Translations under genes and position numbers: made by a program
Part shown: piece after piece, positions 44,762 to 56,480 of the stretch
Position numbering within the stretch: position 1 is the stretch's first letter
How the letters are laid out: the number at the start of each line of letters is the position of its first letter
Notes under the pieces: generated by a model
Databases searched by the model: none
What the model was told of the DNA's origin: nothing
Seen by the model: the letters and a program-made list of their open reading frames with translations, nothing else
From: Calliopum simillimum
Taxonomy: Eukaryota; Arthropoda; Insecta; Diptera; Lauxaniidae
Assembly (NCBI GenBank): GCA_951812925.1
Contig: OX638372.1
Span: 4,526,001 to 4,590,000, forward strand
DNA length: 64,000 nt
Direction: 5' to 3'

Positions 44762-46425
44762 CTCTTGCAAAGAAGAAAAATAATCTGTGCTAGGAACTTA
44801 AGGTACAAGAGAGGCAACTCGATATTACGTAATATTGCAAACGCCAAATCATGCGCTGGTGTTCTCTTTACAAAAACCAAGCTGAAAAAATAATCGAAAT
44901 CGCAAGTCGATTTCACGATTTTTGGCCAGCTTTTACTTCGATTGGCACCTGTGTGCGTCATGATGATTAGGTTATTTCCAAAAACTAAAAAAGAATTGAG
45001 GTGGTATCATTGTGGAGCAAATTAATACAATTAATGCAGAAATCGAGAAGCTTCAAAAACACGATTTTGAGGACTGTATTAATAAGTGGATCAACAATTC
45101 AAAAAAATGTTTTAAATTGAATGGAGATTATGTAGATAAGATAAAAAAGAATGAGATTAAAAAGCAAACATATTTTTCCTGATTTTCTTACAACAATTTC
45201 AGCGACCTTTTATATGCCCCTCCGTACATATGTACAAGTACCTACGTAATTTATTAAAAAATCAATTTCACTACATTATTGAATCTTAATTTTTAAAAAG
45301 TTTTTATTAAAAACAAATCTCTTTTATCCATACATCCGTTTGGTTGGTTGTTTTTTTTTTATCATTTGTATCTTCTTTTGTTATTTTATTATTTTTCATC
45401 TTATTTTTTGTTTTGTGCTGTCACTCACTTTCATTGAATCTTTTTTTTTTTTGGTCTTTATCTTTTAACCAAAACAAAAAAAAATTGCGGAAATTTAAAT
45501 CATTTGGCTTGAGGGTTGGTAGCGCAGGGCGGTGACGTCTTTTGGCAAATGACAGGATTTTGAAAGCGCGATGACATGTTCATCTTTGCAAACGAATGGA
45601 TACACCTTGACGACGAAATGTGATTACAGCGATATGGATATAAAAATATATAAACAAAAATGGTCAACACCGTAAGTGTAGGAAGTGGTGTAAAAATACA
45701 TGATTTATTTTTGTAAATTTAAAAATGGATATATTATTGATATATTAACATAACATAATGGACGATTTGGTCGAAAACTGCACTCGCTGTGTCTAAGCTT
45801 TACTGAAAGCGACGCATTACCTACGTGAGATGTCTTACTCAAAACTGAAAAAGTTCCCTTTGGTAATTAATAAAAAATTTTATTTTTTTCTTCTTAAAAA
45901 GCTCAGATTTTTTTGTAGTAAATAGAAAAATGCGGAACAAAACTGTGGAAAGTCGAAATGTGTCGAATAGCATGGGAGTTTTTGATCAAAAATTAAAAAA
46001 GTCAAATACTACCGAGAAAGCCAATCAGGCCTGCTCCGTAAGTCGTGTGGTTTCAATTACTTATCGTTTCAGAAGATTTTGACGAAAATTTAGTTTCAAT
46101 AAAAGTAATAAAATCTCTTTTGTGGAGGATTACAGGTTTTACAAATAATATTGATTTGTATTTACGAAAAACTATACGTTTAGGAAATATTCGATAAAAT
46201 TTAAAAATTCGGAATGTACCATAGATAAATCCAATAGTTTAGAAATTTCATTAAAGTCAAAGATTATTTAAACATATTCGTTCATTCTTACTTAATCTGA
46301 CATATGTATATGTACCAGGTAATAGCAATAAAAATCACTTACTAGCTTAATTTCAATAAGGGTATGTATGTATGTATTAAATATATCTTGATTATCTCAA
46401 TAATTATACCACACATTATTCATAT
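44762..46425. other. Intergenic segment downstream of the neprilysin-like gene
   Basis: A/T-rich. 45050-45120 has a short plus-strand open piece (FEDCINKWINNSKKCFKLNG) that resembles the C-terminus of a mariner/Tc1-type transposase (…FEDCFNKWIERWKKC…); too short to be sure. No other gene. Confidence 0.45.
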
Positions 46426-48402
46426 TCAACGCCACAAATGGCATTTTTTCTGAGGATTCATTTTACTACCAACTGGGCAATCGTATACTCGGCTGAAGTC
46501 TGGAAAATTGGATAGGGCTCTTCGGACACGTTCACTATCTGCGCCATGCTCGCTGATTTCTTGCAAACGCACAGAATTGCCACAGAAAAACTGTGCAAAA
46601 TTTAGAAAAAATAATCGTTCTGTTGGTATCGATGACCATTCTAAATTCGTGTACATCGATATGGAATTCACATTGAAGTAGGCATCATAAGCCAAACGCA
46701 AACCACTAACATCTGCGATTTTCTCATCAATATAATACGGCTGACGATCCCGCAAGCAACTGAGGCTATGATTGAAACGTGTGTTGGCCTTCAGCAGCTC
46801 CGCCAGACCATCCATGTTACCATTGTGATCGAATTCAAGACCGCTCTCATCGAAACCATGAGTAATTTCATGAGCAAGCAGAAAACCAATTGAGCTGTAT
46901 TTGAAGACATCATGCAGACTTCGATGGTAAATTGGACGTTGTAACAGGCCGAGCGGTACAAAAACCATATTATTACGAAGTAGATAATATGGCGATGAAC
47001 TAGTGCCCGTTTCGCTATCTTCTAGATGAAAAAAATTTTCACCCATTGATGTAACACCTTCGAGTCTTGCATGTTGGGCGCGCGTGTATTCCCACAATAA
47101 ATCCAAATGATTTTTATAGAATGCGGCTGGTGACGAATCCAGTATGAGTTCTTTATAAAATTTTGTAATGACTTCTGTAGAATTTGGTAAATTACCAATA
47201 CGTAGCTGCATTTGTTGTAGTTTACCTTTCAGAAATTCCACCAATGTGGCATTTAAGCGATAGTTGTTCATTGAGAATGTCATCATGTAATGATCCTTAA
47301 GTTGGTTAAAAATTTCAGCAACATTTTCACGATCTTTGCTTAACATTGGATAGTGCTCTTGATACAACCAGGTCATGGCCAGTGGCAACATGCTGCGTAA
47401 ATGTTCTATGCAGTCTAACTTAAGAAAACTGTTTGGCCCAGTGCGGTGCAAGTGCAACAGGAACCTAATCATTATATAGCGGCAAACCATTTCGGGTTCA
47501 TAATGGTCAATTGTGGCAAACATTTTTCGAAAGTATGGTAAATTCTGCACTGTCAATTTAATGTTACCTGACAGCGGTATTTCTAAAAATGTTTCCAAGA
47601 ATTTCCGTAATTGTGGCATATTTAGCTCGTCCAGTGTTAACTCTAGCGGGCCTTCGATATCTTCAGTTTCAGCCAATTTTTGTAGTTCCAGCTCAAAATT
47701 TGCCGTCCAATCCCATAGTCGTTGTGCGTCACGTTTACTTTCGACACCCAAATACATCAACATAAATGCAAATTCTGTGCGTACAATTGGATGAAAACCT
47801 CCATCTAGCACTGGTTTATCCAAGTCAATTACCGATTCCGAAGCATTGTCTTTGCGCGGTGTAACAGTCTCTTCGATAAAAATGCCATTCAAACCGTATC
47901 TACGCAACAAAGCTAGCATCTTGAGCCAATCGTAACCGTTTTTGGCAGACGTTTCATTTCTACCTCTTCCCCTCTCTCTTGACAGGCTCTTCAAGTTCAA
48001 CACTGATGGCCATTCTATGGCTTCCCAATTTTTCAATTGTTGCAAATACAGACGCGGATTGTAATTGTCTACATTCAAACAGGAGTGATAATGATTTAAT
48101 ACGTTCCGTACGAATTGATGTTCCAAGCCCTTTTTCGTTTTGCGTATTTTTTTGAAAATTCTTGCAAAATTTAAATTTGTTTTTTCATCCAAGAATCCAA
48201 TTGTTTCCTGATAGTTGTGACTAAAATGCGATTCTTCCCATTTGCCACAGGCGTAAGAGTAAAAATCCTCACACGGATCGTAGTCTGTATTCATATAGTC
48301 CTCGATCATTGAAAGTTGCTGCAAATTAATGTTTTTGGTTTCTCCTCCAGGTGTCCAGTGTGTCAGAATTATGACTACAAAAACTACTGTGTTTGCAATC
48401 AT
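46426..48402 (-). CDS. Neprilysin-like secreted metallopeptidase, family M13 (intronless)
   Basis: A 658-residue single-exon reading frame of the zinc endopeptidases that cut small peptides outside the cell. Residues 1-18 form a hydrophobic signal segment (IANTVVFVVIILTHW) with no cytoplasmic tail, so a secreted form is likely. The N-terminal M13 signature DYDPCEDFYSYACGKW is at 40-55. The zinc motif HEITH is at 511-515 (Glu512 catalytic) with EKIAD at 560-564 giving the third zinc ligand Glu560. The family's C-terminal CxxW is CHLW at 654-657. Vertebrate neprilysin is 749-750 residues. Oddities: HEITH and EKIAD are 45 residues apart against about 59 in neprilysin, the substrate-anchoring Asn-Ala-Tyr/Phe-Tyr reads Ser-Pro-Tyr-Tyr, and the His that stabilises the transition state seems replaced (Asp622). 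Activity is therefore uncertain. Stop codon TGA at 46428-46426; start ATG at 48402. Confidence 0.93.
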   Translation of the reverse strand: MIANTVVFVVIILTHWTPGGETKNINLQQLSMIEDYMNTDYDPCEDFYSYACGKWEESHFSHNYQETIGFLDEKTNLNFARIFKKIRKTKKGLEHQFVRNVLNHYHSCLNVDNYNPRLYLQQLKNWEAIEWPSVLNLKSLSRERGRGRNETSAKNGYDWLKMLALLRRYGLNGIFIEETVTPRKDNASESVIDLDKPVLDGGFHPIVRTEFAFMLMYLGVESKRDAQRLWDWTANFELELQKLAETEDIEGPLELTLDELNMPQLRKFLETFLEIPLSGNIKLTVQNLPYFRKMFATIDHYEPEMVCRYIMIRFLLHLHRTGPNSFLKLDCIEHLRSMLPLAMTWLYQEHYPMLSKDRENVAEIFNQLKDHYMMTFSMNNYRLNATLVEFLKGKLQQMQLRIGNLPNSTEVITKFYKELILDSSPAAFYKNHLDLLWEYTRAQHARLEGVTSMGENFFHLEDSETGTSSSPYYLLRNNMVFVPLGLLQRPIYHRSLHDVFKYSSIGFLLAHEITHGFDESGLEFDHNGNMDGLAELLKANTRFNHSLSCLRDRQPYYIDEKIADVSGLRLAYDAYFNVNSISMYTNLEWSSIPTERLFFLNFAQFFCGNSVRLQEISEHGADSERVRRALSNFPDFSRVYDCPVGSKMNPQKKCHLWR

Positions 48403-48500
48403 TTTTGAAATATAGTGAAAATATTTAATTTCAATTTTAAAATCGTTTTTACAACTTTACAGATTACTGATTCGCGAACTACTGATTGAATTTAATCACT
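48403..48500 (-). promoter_or_regulatory. Probable leader and start region of the neprilysin-like gene
   Basis: Immediately upstream of the ATG the minus strand reads TTTCAAAAATG, a good fly start context. Two TCAGTA motifs, resembling the fly initiator consensus TCAKTY, occur about 60-85 bases upstream (near 48467 and 48485). No TATA box is obvious. This is only a motif match. Confidence 0.25.
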
Positions 48501-48849
48501 TTTCTCATGAAAAGTTCTATTTCATTTAAAGTTTTTGATGTTTATGGTTCCGATAAGATTGCGTTATCACATTTGAATATCACGTTTTGCAATTTTGTAT
48601 TTTTTTATTTTTTTAATTGTTTTGATATAAACAAAAATTTCTATGAGCTCATGCTAAGTCTATGTTTACAAACAAATTCCGCGGAAATGTATTTTGAAGG
48701 TATATATAAGTAGTATATAATCAAGTGCAATGATAAGAACTTATGCAAATTGTAAAAAAAAAAATTGTAGACCGTTTGGGTTTTCTTTATAAAGTTTATT
48801 TTTTGTTCAGATTAAATAGATAGATTAAATTTTAGCCTCTATGTTAAAC

Positions 48850-49215
48850 CTGAATATATATCGGTGAAGGTGCAAAATAATCGAAATACATCTAAAATAA
48901 AATAAGGAAGTCCAAAGTTGTCGAAAAATAAGTAAAGTATCGGAAAAAGTCTAAAAGTATCGAAAAATATCCAAAATATCGGACAAAAATAAATAGCATT
49001 GAAAAACATCCAAAATATCGGTAAAAGTTCAAAGCTATCGAAAAATATCTAAAATATCGGTAGAAGTCCAAAAGTATTGAAAATCATACAAAGTATTAGT
49101 AAAAGTCCAAAAGTATCGAAAAACATCTAAAAAATCGGTAAAAGTCCAAAAGTATAAAAAAAACATCTGAAATATCGGTAAACGTACAAAAGCATCTAAA
49201 AACATTGACGGTCGA
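48850..49215 (-). repeat. 39-base tandem array, opposite orientation to 2810-2985
   Basis: About nine degenerate units; on the minus strand each reads CCGATATTTTGGATGTTTTT then CGATACTTTTGGAC. It is the same unit as at 2810-2985 but inverted and longer. Short repetitive ORFs here are artefacts. Confidence 0.85.
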
Positions 49216-49773
49216 AAATCGGTTAAATAGTAAAGGAGCCGAAGAAAATCGTTTATATATAAATTCTGCAAGATGAACCATGCATGACTCTCAAGATGAA
49301 TAATAAACGAGTTTTCAGTAATTATAATTAATTATTAATTATTCATTCTAAATGAAAAAAAAAAAAAAGAAAAAATAAAGAAATTAGTACGTGTTACGGC
49401 ATGGCGTTGCCGGTCATATCTCAAGTTAATGAAAGAACAAATAGTCACAGAGACGAAAGTGATGTAATTATCGAACAAAATTTACGTGCCACAGTGGAAC
49501 GGCGGTCTTAAATTGTAAGAGATATGCTCTAAGACAAAAGCTAAAATAATGGGTGGTGCCACGCCTTCCAAGAAATTAACTAATTATATATTCGAAACTA
49601 TCTAACTATCTCTATTCTCATCTATCTCTGACGCAGATAGATGAGATTTGTTTAATATGTGAAAGCCATCGAGACAATTAATGTTTATAGAAATAGTGGG
49701 CAATGGCATGCCCTCAAGAACATATTCATTATAACTCTGAAAATATTTGACGCATATAGGTTTGATTTGCTAC

Positions 49774-50406
49774 ATATCGATACATCCAACGTAAAAGTTT
49801 GTAACTCAAGTTACCAACTTTATACGGGACAATGATTTTCGAAATCCGCGCATTAGACTCCATCTTGTGTCAAATTTTGGTACCTCTAGCTTGAAATTTG
49901 AAGGGTTGGGAGCATTTTTTATAGTTACAACCTAAGTATATTTTACTGAGGTCTCCATGCAAAAACTTGGCAAATTAAGTTGATAACTTAGGCACTTGAC
50001 AAAAATGACAAATTGCGTTGGTAACTTAGCTTACAAAGTTATTAGTTGATTTTTCTTTAAAAATCAGTGGTTGTAAGTCTTACATACGAACTTAATGTCC
50101 GTAAAATATTTTTAATGCTAGTTGGCAAGTTAAGTTACCATGGAACTAAAAGAGTACATTAGGTGGTAACTAGAGTTATAACTCATATGTATTCATTTTA
50201 TCCAAATTATAAGTTGAAATAGTTAATATCTCTGTAAATCAATTTGGAATAGTGACAACAAAACCTTTATTTGGGCTACAGATTTCCAAAGTATTTATTA
50301 AATTTTTGCTTTTGGTTTTCTTGTTTTAAAGAAAACAATACAAAAGTGATCATAACTAAAAACTATGGTCTTCGAGTTACCAACTTTTACGTTGGACGTA
50401 TCGATA
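49774..50406. repeat. MITE, about 630 bases, with internal GTTACC words
   Basis: ATATCGATACATCCAACGTA at the left pairs with TACGTTGGACGTATCGATAT at the right, followed by AAGTTNGTAACT. The interior repeats palindromic words of the type GTAACTTAAGTTACC (49806, 49978, 50018, 50130, 50165). Just outside on both sides lie GGTGCCACGCC words in the same orientation. Confidence 0.75.
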
Positions 50407-50619
50407 TATAAAGAGCAATAAAAGAAATAATCCTTACAAGAAAAACGGGCGGTGCCACGCCCTACGATACGCTGATTCATCATTTGTCTGAATTAGATAG
50501 ATAAAATTTGGTAAAGGGCATCGGAAGAAATAAATTTCAATTGAAAAGTGGTCGGTCCGACACAATGTTATTGCATGTACCTCAAAATGTACTACACAAA
50601 GCTTAAATTAAGAAAAGTA

Positions 50620-51090
50620 AGCTGAAGATCTATAGAGTTTAAAAGTATCAGATCGTTTCGATGAAAAGCCGTTGATGGCTTAAAAGTGTGCCCGAAAGTT
50701 ATATGAAGACTTCCTGACTAAATATGACTATGACGTAATGGACGATGAAACACACGTTAGGGCAGATTTCAAACAGCTACTAAGGCACACATTTTATGTC
50801 TAAACGAAGGAAAGGCAGGTACTGAGCAAATTTAAAGAAAAAAAATTGACGAAATTTCCTAAGCAGAATATTCGAAAATTTTATGCGCATGTGAAGAGTG
50901 TCTTGGAAAAAATATTTTATAAGTTAATTGTGGACACGAAAGTACTGTAATGTTCTGGCCTAATTTAACAAGCTCTCACTACTCTAAGGCCTCCATAAAG
51001 TGGTAAAAGAACAAAAATTTCAAAAAAGTGTGAATCCACTTAACTGCTCAGAGCTTCGACCGTTTAAGAGGTAGTGAGCTCTAAAGAAAT
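50620..51090 (+). pseudogene. Tc1/mariner-superfamily transposase relic
   Basis: In shifting plus-strand frames: YEDFLTKYDYDVMDDETHVR, ADFKQLLRHTFYV, FKEKKLTKFPK, then VLFWPNL-type sequence and NPLNCSELRPFKR. This order matches insect transposases with DDETYVKADFKQ, FWPDLASCHYS and NCPELRPIE-W blocks. Many stops and indels; certainly dead. Subfamily not settled. Confidence 0.7.
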
Positions 51091-51109
51091 TGAATCTTCG
51101 AAGGAGTAT

Positions 51110-52140
51110 GAGTACTGCAAAAAATTTATGAGATTTCATAAATAAGCGAGAAGGTCGTTCGGTTATGTCGACGAAGCAATTGTAGAAATAAAAAAAAAAA
51201 AAAAAAATTGTTTATCGATGAAAAACAAACTGTCAGTATATTCCTTATAAGGACCATTTTTCCGATATTTTGCGTATTTAACGGGAACATACTTATTTTT
51301 GAAGTTTCAATTCAATTCGGGTACAAAACCATTGTAAACATTAAAGATACATTATATCACAACTTTAAGAAAACTGACAAGTACGTCGAAAAATTGCCAG
51401 CTAATGAATAAGCTTGAACACAAATTTAGAGCGGTTTTTAGTTCTATGAAAAGTAGGCTCACAAGATCTAGGTCTCTTCTAGGAATTTTAAAAGTGTACA
51501 TGGAATACTCGTATAACAAAATCCTATACAAAAATATGTTGCAACTGTTGTAGAATTGTGAACAACTTTTTTATTTTTTTTTTTTATTTTTTTTAATTAC
51601 TTGTCGAATGTCAGCTACGGTTTATAAAATTAGTAATTTATGTTTATTTTCTGATTAAATAATTTATTTTGTCTCAATTTAAATTCTTATGAAAAAACTC
51701 TTCGCATCAATGAAGTGAATAATATAAAACAAATTTGTTGATATTAATTTTATCCTGTGCTTTTTATTTTTAAAAATCAATGAAACAAAGAATTCACATT
51801 TACGTTAAAAATAGATTTTTTATTACAGTTAAAATCACACTTTACTAAATTGTGTATTTTAGATTATTTATTTTTAGATAAATTTCACAAAAGCCTTTGC
51901 TCTATATATACGCATTCATATGCAGATTCATTACTTATAGAACTTTGTATTTTAAGTACATATTTTCGAAAAAGATTGGACTTCTGAATGAAAAACTAAT
52001 GATATATAAAATATTTTCAGATTACATAAAAGCCAACTTTATCAAAAACCATTGATTTTCAGATATTCCAGACATAGCTTGATGATTTTGGTAGAGCCCC
52101 TTCGAAGAGAGTTTTTTTCCTTAAACATTATCAGTAAGTG
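51110..52140. other. Intergenic, nothing recognised
   Basis: A/T-rich with long A and T runs at 51190 and 51570. No gene or clear repeat. Confidence 0.5.
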
Positions 52141-52149
52141 ACCATAAAA

Positions 52150-52600
52150 ATACATATGAAGAGCAAACTTAAGACCTTGCCTTTGAATCGCATAAGACCG
52201 GCTTAAAAATCAATGCATACAATACTAAAAGTAAGTATGAAGCTTAACCCATCCGGACATGACAACACTTTTAATGCATCAGCATCGCTGACTTTGCGAA
52301 CATCGACAACTTCCCTAATCAGCTCAAGAATCTCAAAAGCAAAAAGCGCCTCTGCTTAGATGAACAAAACATAGTCATCGTCTGTTATCTCCCAACTCAA
52401 ACGAAAGTTTGCATTTATGATTCAAGTGCGAAATCAGTTTTGTTGTATGAATGTGAAATGTGACTTGTTATCGAGCAGCTAATGAGTCAGTTGCATATAT
52501 TTTTCAACAATCTGGTGGCCTCGTAATGCCGACTTATAGCTAAAATGAAAACATATACCCAAGCAAATGAAATCAAGCTACTTCAATTAATATGGATACT
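52150..52600 (+). pseudogene. Non-LTR reverse transcriptase 3' fragment
   Basis: Plus-strand pieces LAFESHKTGLKINAYNTK and TKVCIYDSSAKSVLLYECEM match the thumb region that follows the YADD box in RTE/CR1-type reverse transcriptases (AxxTGLKIN-xKTK and TKLRIYNSCVKSVLLYG-E). It is broken by stops. Confidence 0.65.
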
Positions 52601-52902
52601 GAACAGATTCCGGAAGACAGTAGAAGGCGTAGCACAACTAATGAAAAAGGTCGATGGAGAAGAATTCCAAGGATAGCGAGATATTTTCACAGAGCTTAGA
52701 AGTGTCTCTGACGAAATCTGAAAATCTGTTTTTTTAAGTCACTAGTAAGAGACCGTATGCAATGGAGGAGTTGCTTGGAAGTTCTATGTTACGAGAAGTA
52801 ACAAAAGACTCTAGAGAGAGAAATTCAAAACAACAATGTGAAAACAATGTTTTATCATACTTATGAAATCAAAATAGCCATGCAAAATTTTCGCATCAAC
52901 TA

Positions 52903-53559
52903 GTCGGCATAATTATTTTGACAAAGAAAAATTTAACATATTTTTGACTCTTATATGACATATAACAAGAAACGGAGCATAATATACAGTTTCTTAGATG
53001 GTTTAATTTATAAGTAACATACATTTTTAAAACTTCACACCTTAATAAAAGAAATAATGAGCCAAATGTAAAAATGTTTGGTTGCGTAAGTATTTTGACA
53101 AAAACTTCGAATAATCACTGTTTTACAGCTAAATTTGTGAGGATTCAAATTTGTTTCGATTACTTGGATTATGCTGAGCTAAAAGAAAAAAAAATTTTTC
53201 GCTTGTGTAGTGTTGCCATATTCATAAAAAAACATTTTTCTAGGTATGACTTCCCTTTGACTGATCTGTAGAGAGAACAGCTTAAACGAGATACTTCTTG
53301 TTTAAAAGATAATTACTTAAATTAAATTTCTATTTGTTGATTAAAAAATTGTTGAGCTATAGTGGTCGAAACTCAAAATTTTGTTGATGATTCTCGGTAA
53401 GTTTTTCTGAACTAAACATTTGAAAAAGTTCATGATTAACAAATTTTCCGAAAGCCAATTTTATTATGAAAATTTTGAGCACTTGCGAATGAAGATCGAA
53501 AAAATGTGACAGATTTTTGGGCTTTTTTTAAATTTTTTTGTCAAAATAATTATGCCGAC
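52903..53559. mobile_element. TA-flanked MITE, 657 bases
   Basis: GTCGGCATAATTATTTTGAC (left) and its complement (right) form terminal repeats of about 26 bases, with TA on both sides (52901-52902, 53560-53561). TA targets and this end wording fit the Tc1/mariner superfamily. The interior has no transposase. Confidence 0.85.
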
Positions 53560-53561
53560 TA

Positions 53562-56142
53562 GTTAGTGTATATCCGAACCAATATTTGGATACGCTCTTT
53601 TCAAATAATTATTTTCATTTACCTTTTGAGCAGTTTTTTCAGACATTTCCAGAGAGCTTCACTCTGCTGAAAATCAAAATTCCTTTCTTGAGTGACTTCT
53701 TGGCATTTCTAGAGAGTATTTGAGCAATCTGAAGAAGATGATGAAAAATTACTCAAATTCCAATAGGAATTTCTCTCCTCAAATAAAACGTTGGAAAATA
53801 ATATTTATATGACGAAATTGTTTCCAGAATTATTTTTCGCAATAAAGTTGCAAGGCATCAGAAGAATTTCAAAACATCAAAATTTTAAGAATGATATATT
53901 TTTTATTTTCAAAATTATTTGCACAAATAAAAATCCACTATTTTTAAAAAGGCTGAATGCACTTAGTAGCAATTTAAAACTTTTTCATAATTTCAGCACA
54001 TATCATGATGGCAACTTTATTTTTTTTTTATTTTTCATTTATTTATTTATTTTTGAATATTATCAAATACATAGTTTGAAAACATCTCAAACAACACATA
54101 TTTTAAGTTTCGATTTATAAACAAATTGCAAACAAGTGACGTCACTTTTTTCTTTATCCACACAGGTGCAAAAATACAAATCTTTGTGTACATGTGTACA
54201 CATTTCCCACGCTCACTCGCTTGTGTCAGTCAGAAACATTAAGTTAAAATCGGAGAAAAAAAACCAAATTTTCCATTAATGACGTTCAAATTGAAATTTA
54301 CGATCCAATATATATTTTCAAATTTAATTCCAGTATTTGGACCTTTTTGACATTGCTTTAACTTATTTTAAATTAATTATTTATAACATTAATTTTGGTT
54401 TAATTTATTTTGCACAAATATCTTTTGATTTCACTTTTTTTGAAATTTTATAATTTCAATTCATTGGCCGTGATTGTTCTTTTTTCAATTATTTATTTGG
54501 CCTCACATCGCGTTATTCTCATTTTTTTTATACGACAAAGAAAGAAAAAAAAAATATTTTGAATTTTTATCCAAACGTTCGTACGCGTTCAGTTGAAAAT
54601 TGTATCTGAACATTCATTCGCAAGATACAGAAAGTGATCCATACTTTTGTGCTGTGCGAGTATTTTGCGCTTCAGCATGGAAAAGTGGAAGTTCTGAGAT
54701 TTCGAATTTGCTCTCACGGAATGTTGCGGTTGGTATTGGCGTCGTTGAAAAAGTCAAATTGGCATGTGACTTTATATTTTTTAAAAATGTGAAGTCTTTA
54801 TTTCATTTGCTACAACGTTTCCGAAGAAACCGTCATAAAAATTTTCAATAGTTTCGAAGATATAGATAAAAACGTCAGTTAAAGCCAACTGCCACGCCAC
54901 TAAAAAAATTTTATATGTTATTGGAAAGTTAATTTCATTTCCTACAGTTAAAACTTGTGAATAGTCCACCTTATCTATTCATTGATTTCACTGTGAAGCC
55001 TTCGAGTGACCGTCGGAAACCTTTGTATATAACATTAAAATCTTTCAATACTGTTTTTGGAAAAAGAGGGTATACGGACTCATAAAAACAGGATACCATG
55101 GGTTCAGGCCTGACGAGAGGGGTGGTAATGGGGGTAAGGGGGGGATTCCCCCCAGGCCCGGAGTTTTTTGGAGGGCCCGTACTCAAGCAGAAATTAATAT
55201 TCTGAAAAATCTCAGTTATTTCTGGAGACGTTGGCAGCCAGTTTTTGACTACAGCTCTTTTTATAAGTATCTTCCGAGCAATACAAAAGGAATGCTTAGC
55301 TTTTAATTTGTTTTGGCGCTAAGATTAAGGAATCTGCTAGCAATTGCTATCCTTAAAATCTCCGTATGTGAAACAACCCTATACAAAGCATTGCGTAAAG
55401 GCGTTTTTGATATGCATTTGTCAGCAATTCGCGTCCTTAGGACAACAAAGTTATATCTACATATAAAATGTACAGCAGTCCGTAAGTCTCGAATTATTTT
55501 CGTTTTTAACTACGCAGCTGACTGTGGAATATATGAAGCTGAAAATTTATTTTTTTATGGTCTTATGGAAAAAAACGTATTCTACTGTTGGGCATTCAAG
55601 CGTAATTTCAATGAATATCTGTTTGTTTTTTGGAAAAAGTCGAACTACCGTCCACTACATGTTTCTCTTGGATCGATATTATTTTTTTTGGAAATTCTGA
55701 AAGTGAGAAACTATGAAACTAAGCAAAACACCGCATAACATGCGCAGTGCAATTTATGAAAATCTCACAGATCGTGTGAATAATGAGAAGCATTTTATAA
55801 ATAAGTTTTCGGTGATAAATTTAAGAAATACAACAAAATAATAATACTTTTGAGTGATATCTTTCTGAATTAAACTCATTACTCGTAGAAAGAGAAACGA
55901 GTAGTACCATGAGCGCGAGAATATATTGAGCAGTTTCGTAGCAACTCATTTTTTTTCTTTTCTGTTTTTCCGAAAATATAAACGTTCTTACAAGTTTCTT
56001 TTACAACAATTAAAATAAAACTTTGTGGAAAAATGCTAATGTTTTGTAATTTATTGCTATTTGCATGTTTTCGGTTTTGAAATATAAGTAGTTCAAGGTG
56101 TGGCAGTCCATCAAGTAAAAGTGTGTGTGAATTTATTTAAAT
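53562..56142. other. Intergenic, no gene recognised
   Basis: A TTCAGTTGAAAATTG motif near 54585 resembles a fly initiator but has no gene behind it. 54985-55030 is a decayed unit of the 33.3-kb minisatellite. 55130-55185 is an unusual G/C-rich palindromic patch (GGGGGGATTCCCCCC) followed by GGCCCGGAGTTTTTTGGAGG. 55313-55738 is open on the plus strand only from a TTG and is not called. Confidence 0.45.
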
Positions 56143-56162
56143 ATATATATATATATATATAT
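56140..56162. repeat. (AT)n microsatellite
   Basis: Run of about eleven AT dinucleotides in intergenic DNA. Confidence 0.9.
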
Positions 56163-56480
56163 ACGGATATAAATATTACAGAATTTTAGCAGTCCAATAT
56201 TATGCACAAGTTTAAGTTGAAGTTTTCATAATTATGTACTTTGTTTTGGCGGGTCAGGATTTATAGATGGCCCAACTAGGCAGAAATCTAGGCGACCAGC
56301 TTAGAGGGGGATACATAAGCAGCGATTACGAGTATATGAACTTTAATACAGAAGTGCTTAACATAAGTCCAGCTCTGTTTTTGGATTGACGACTAGTTTC
56401 TTTGAATCTACGATATTTTTTATTCGATTTTTTCTTTCTCAGACTATTCTTCATTCTCATTGTAAAAAAAGATATCGCTA

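Noticed and set aside
54580..54851. A gene start at the TTCAGTTGAAAATTG motif with an 83-codon ORF
   Set aside because: The ORF starts with TTG and has no homology; the initiator-like motif alone is weak evidence.
55313..55738. 141-codon plus-strand ORF
   Set aside because: Begins at TTG, has no recognisable domain and lies in repeat-like DNA; composition is not convincing as coding.
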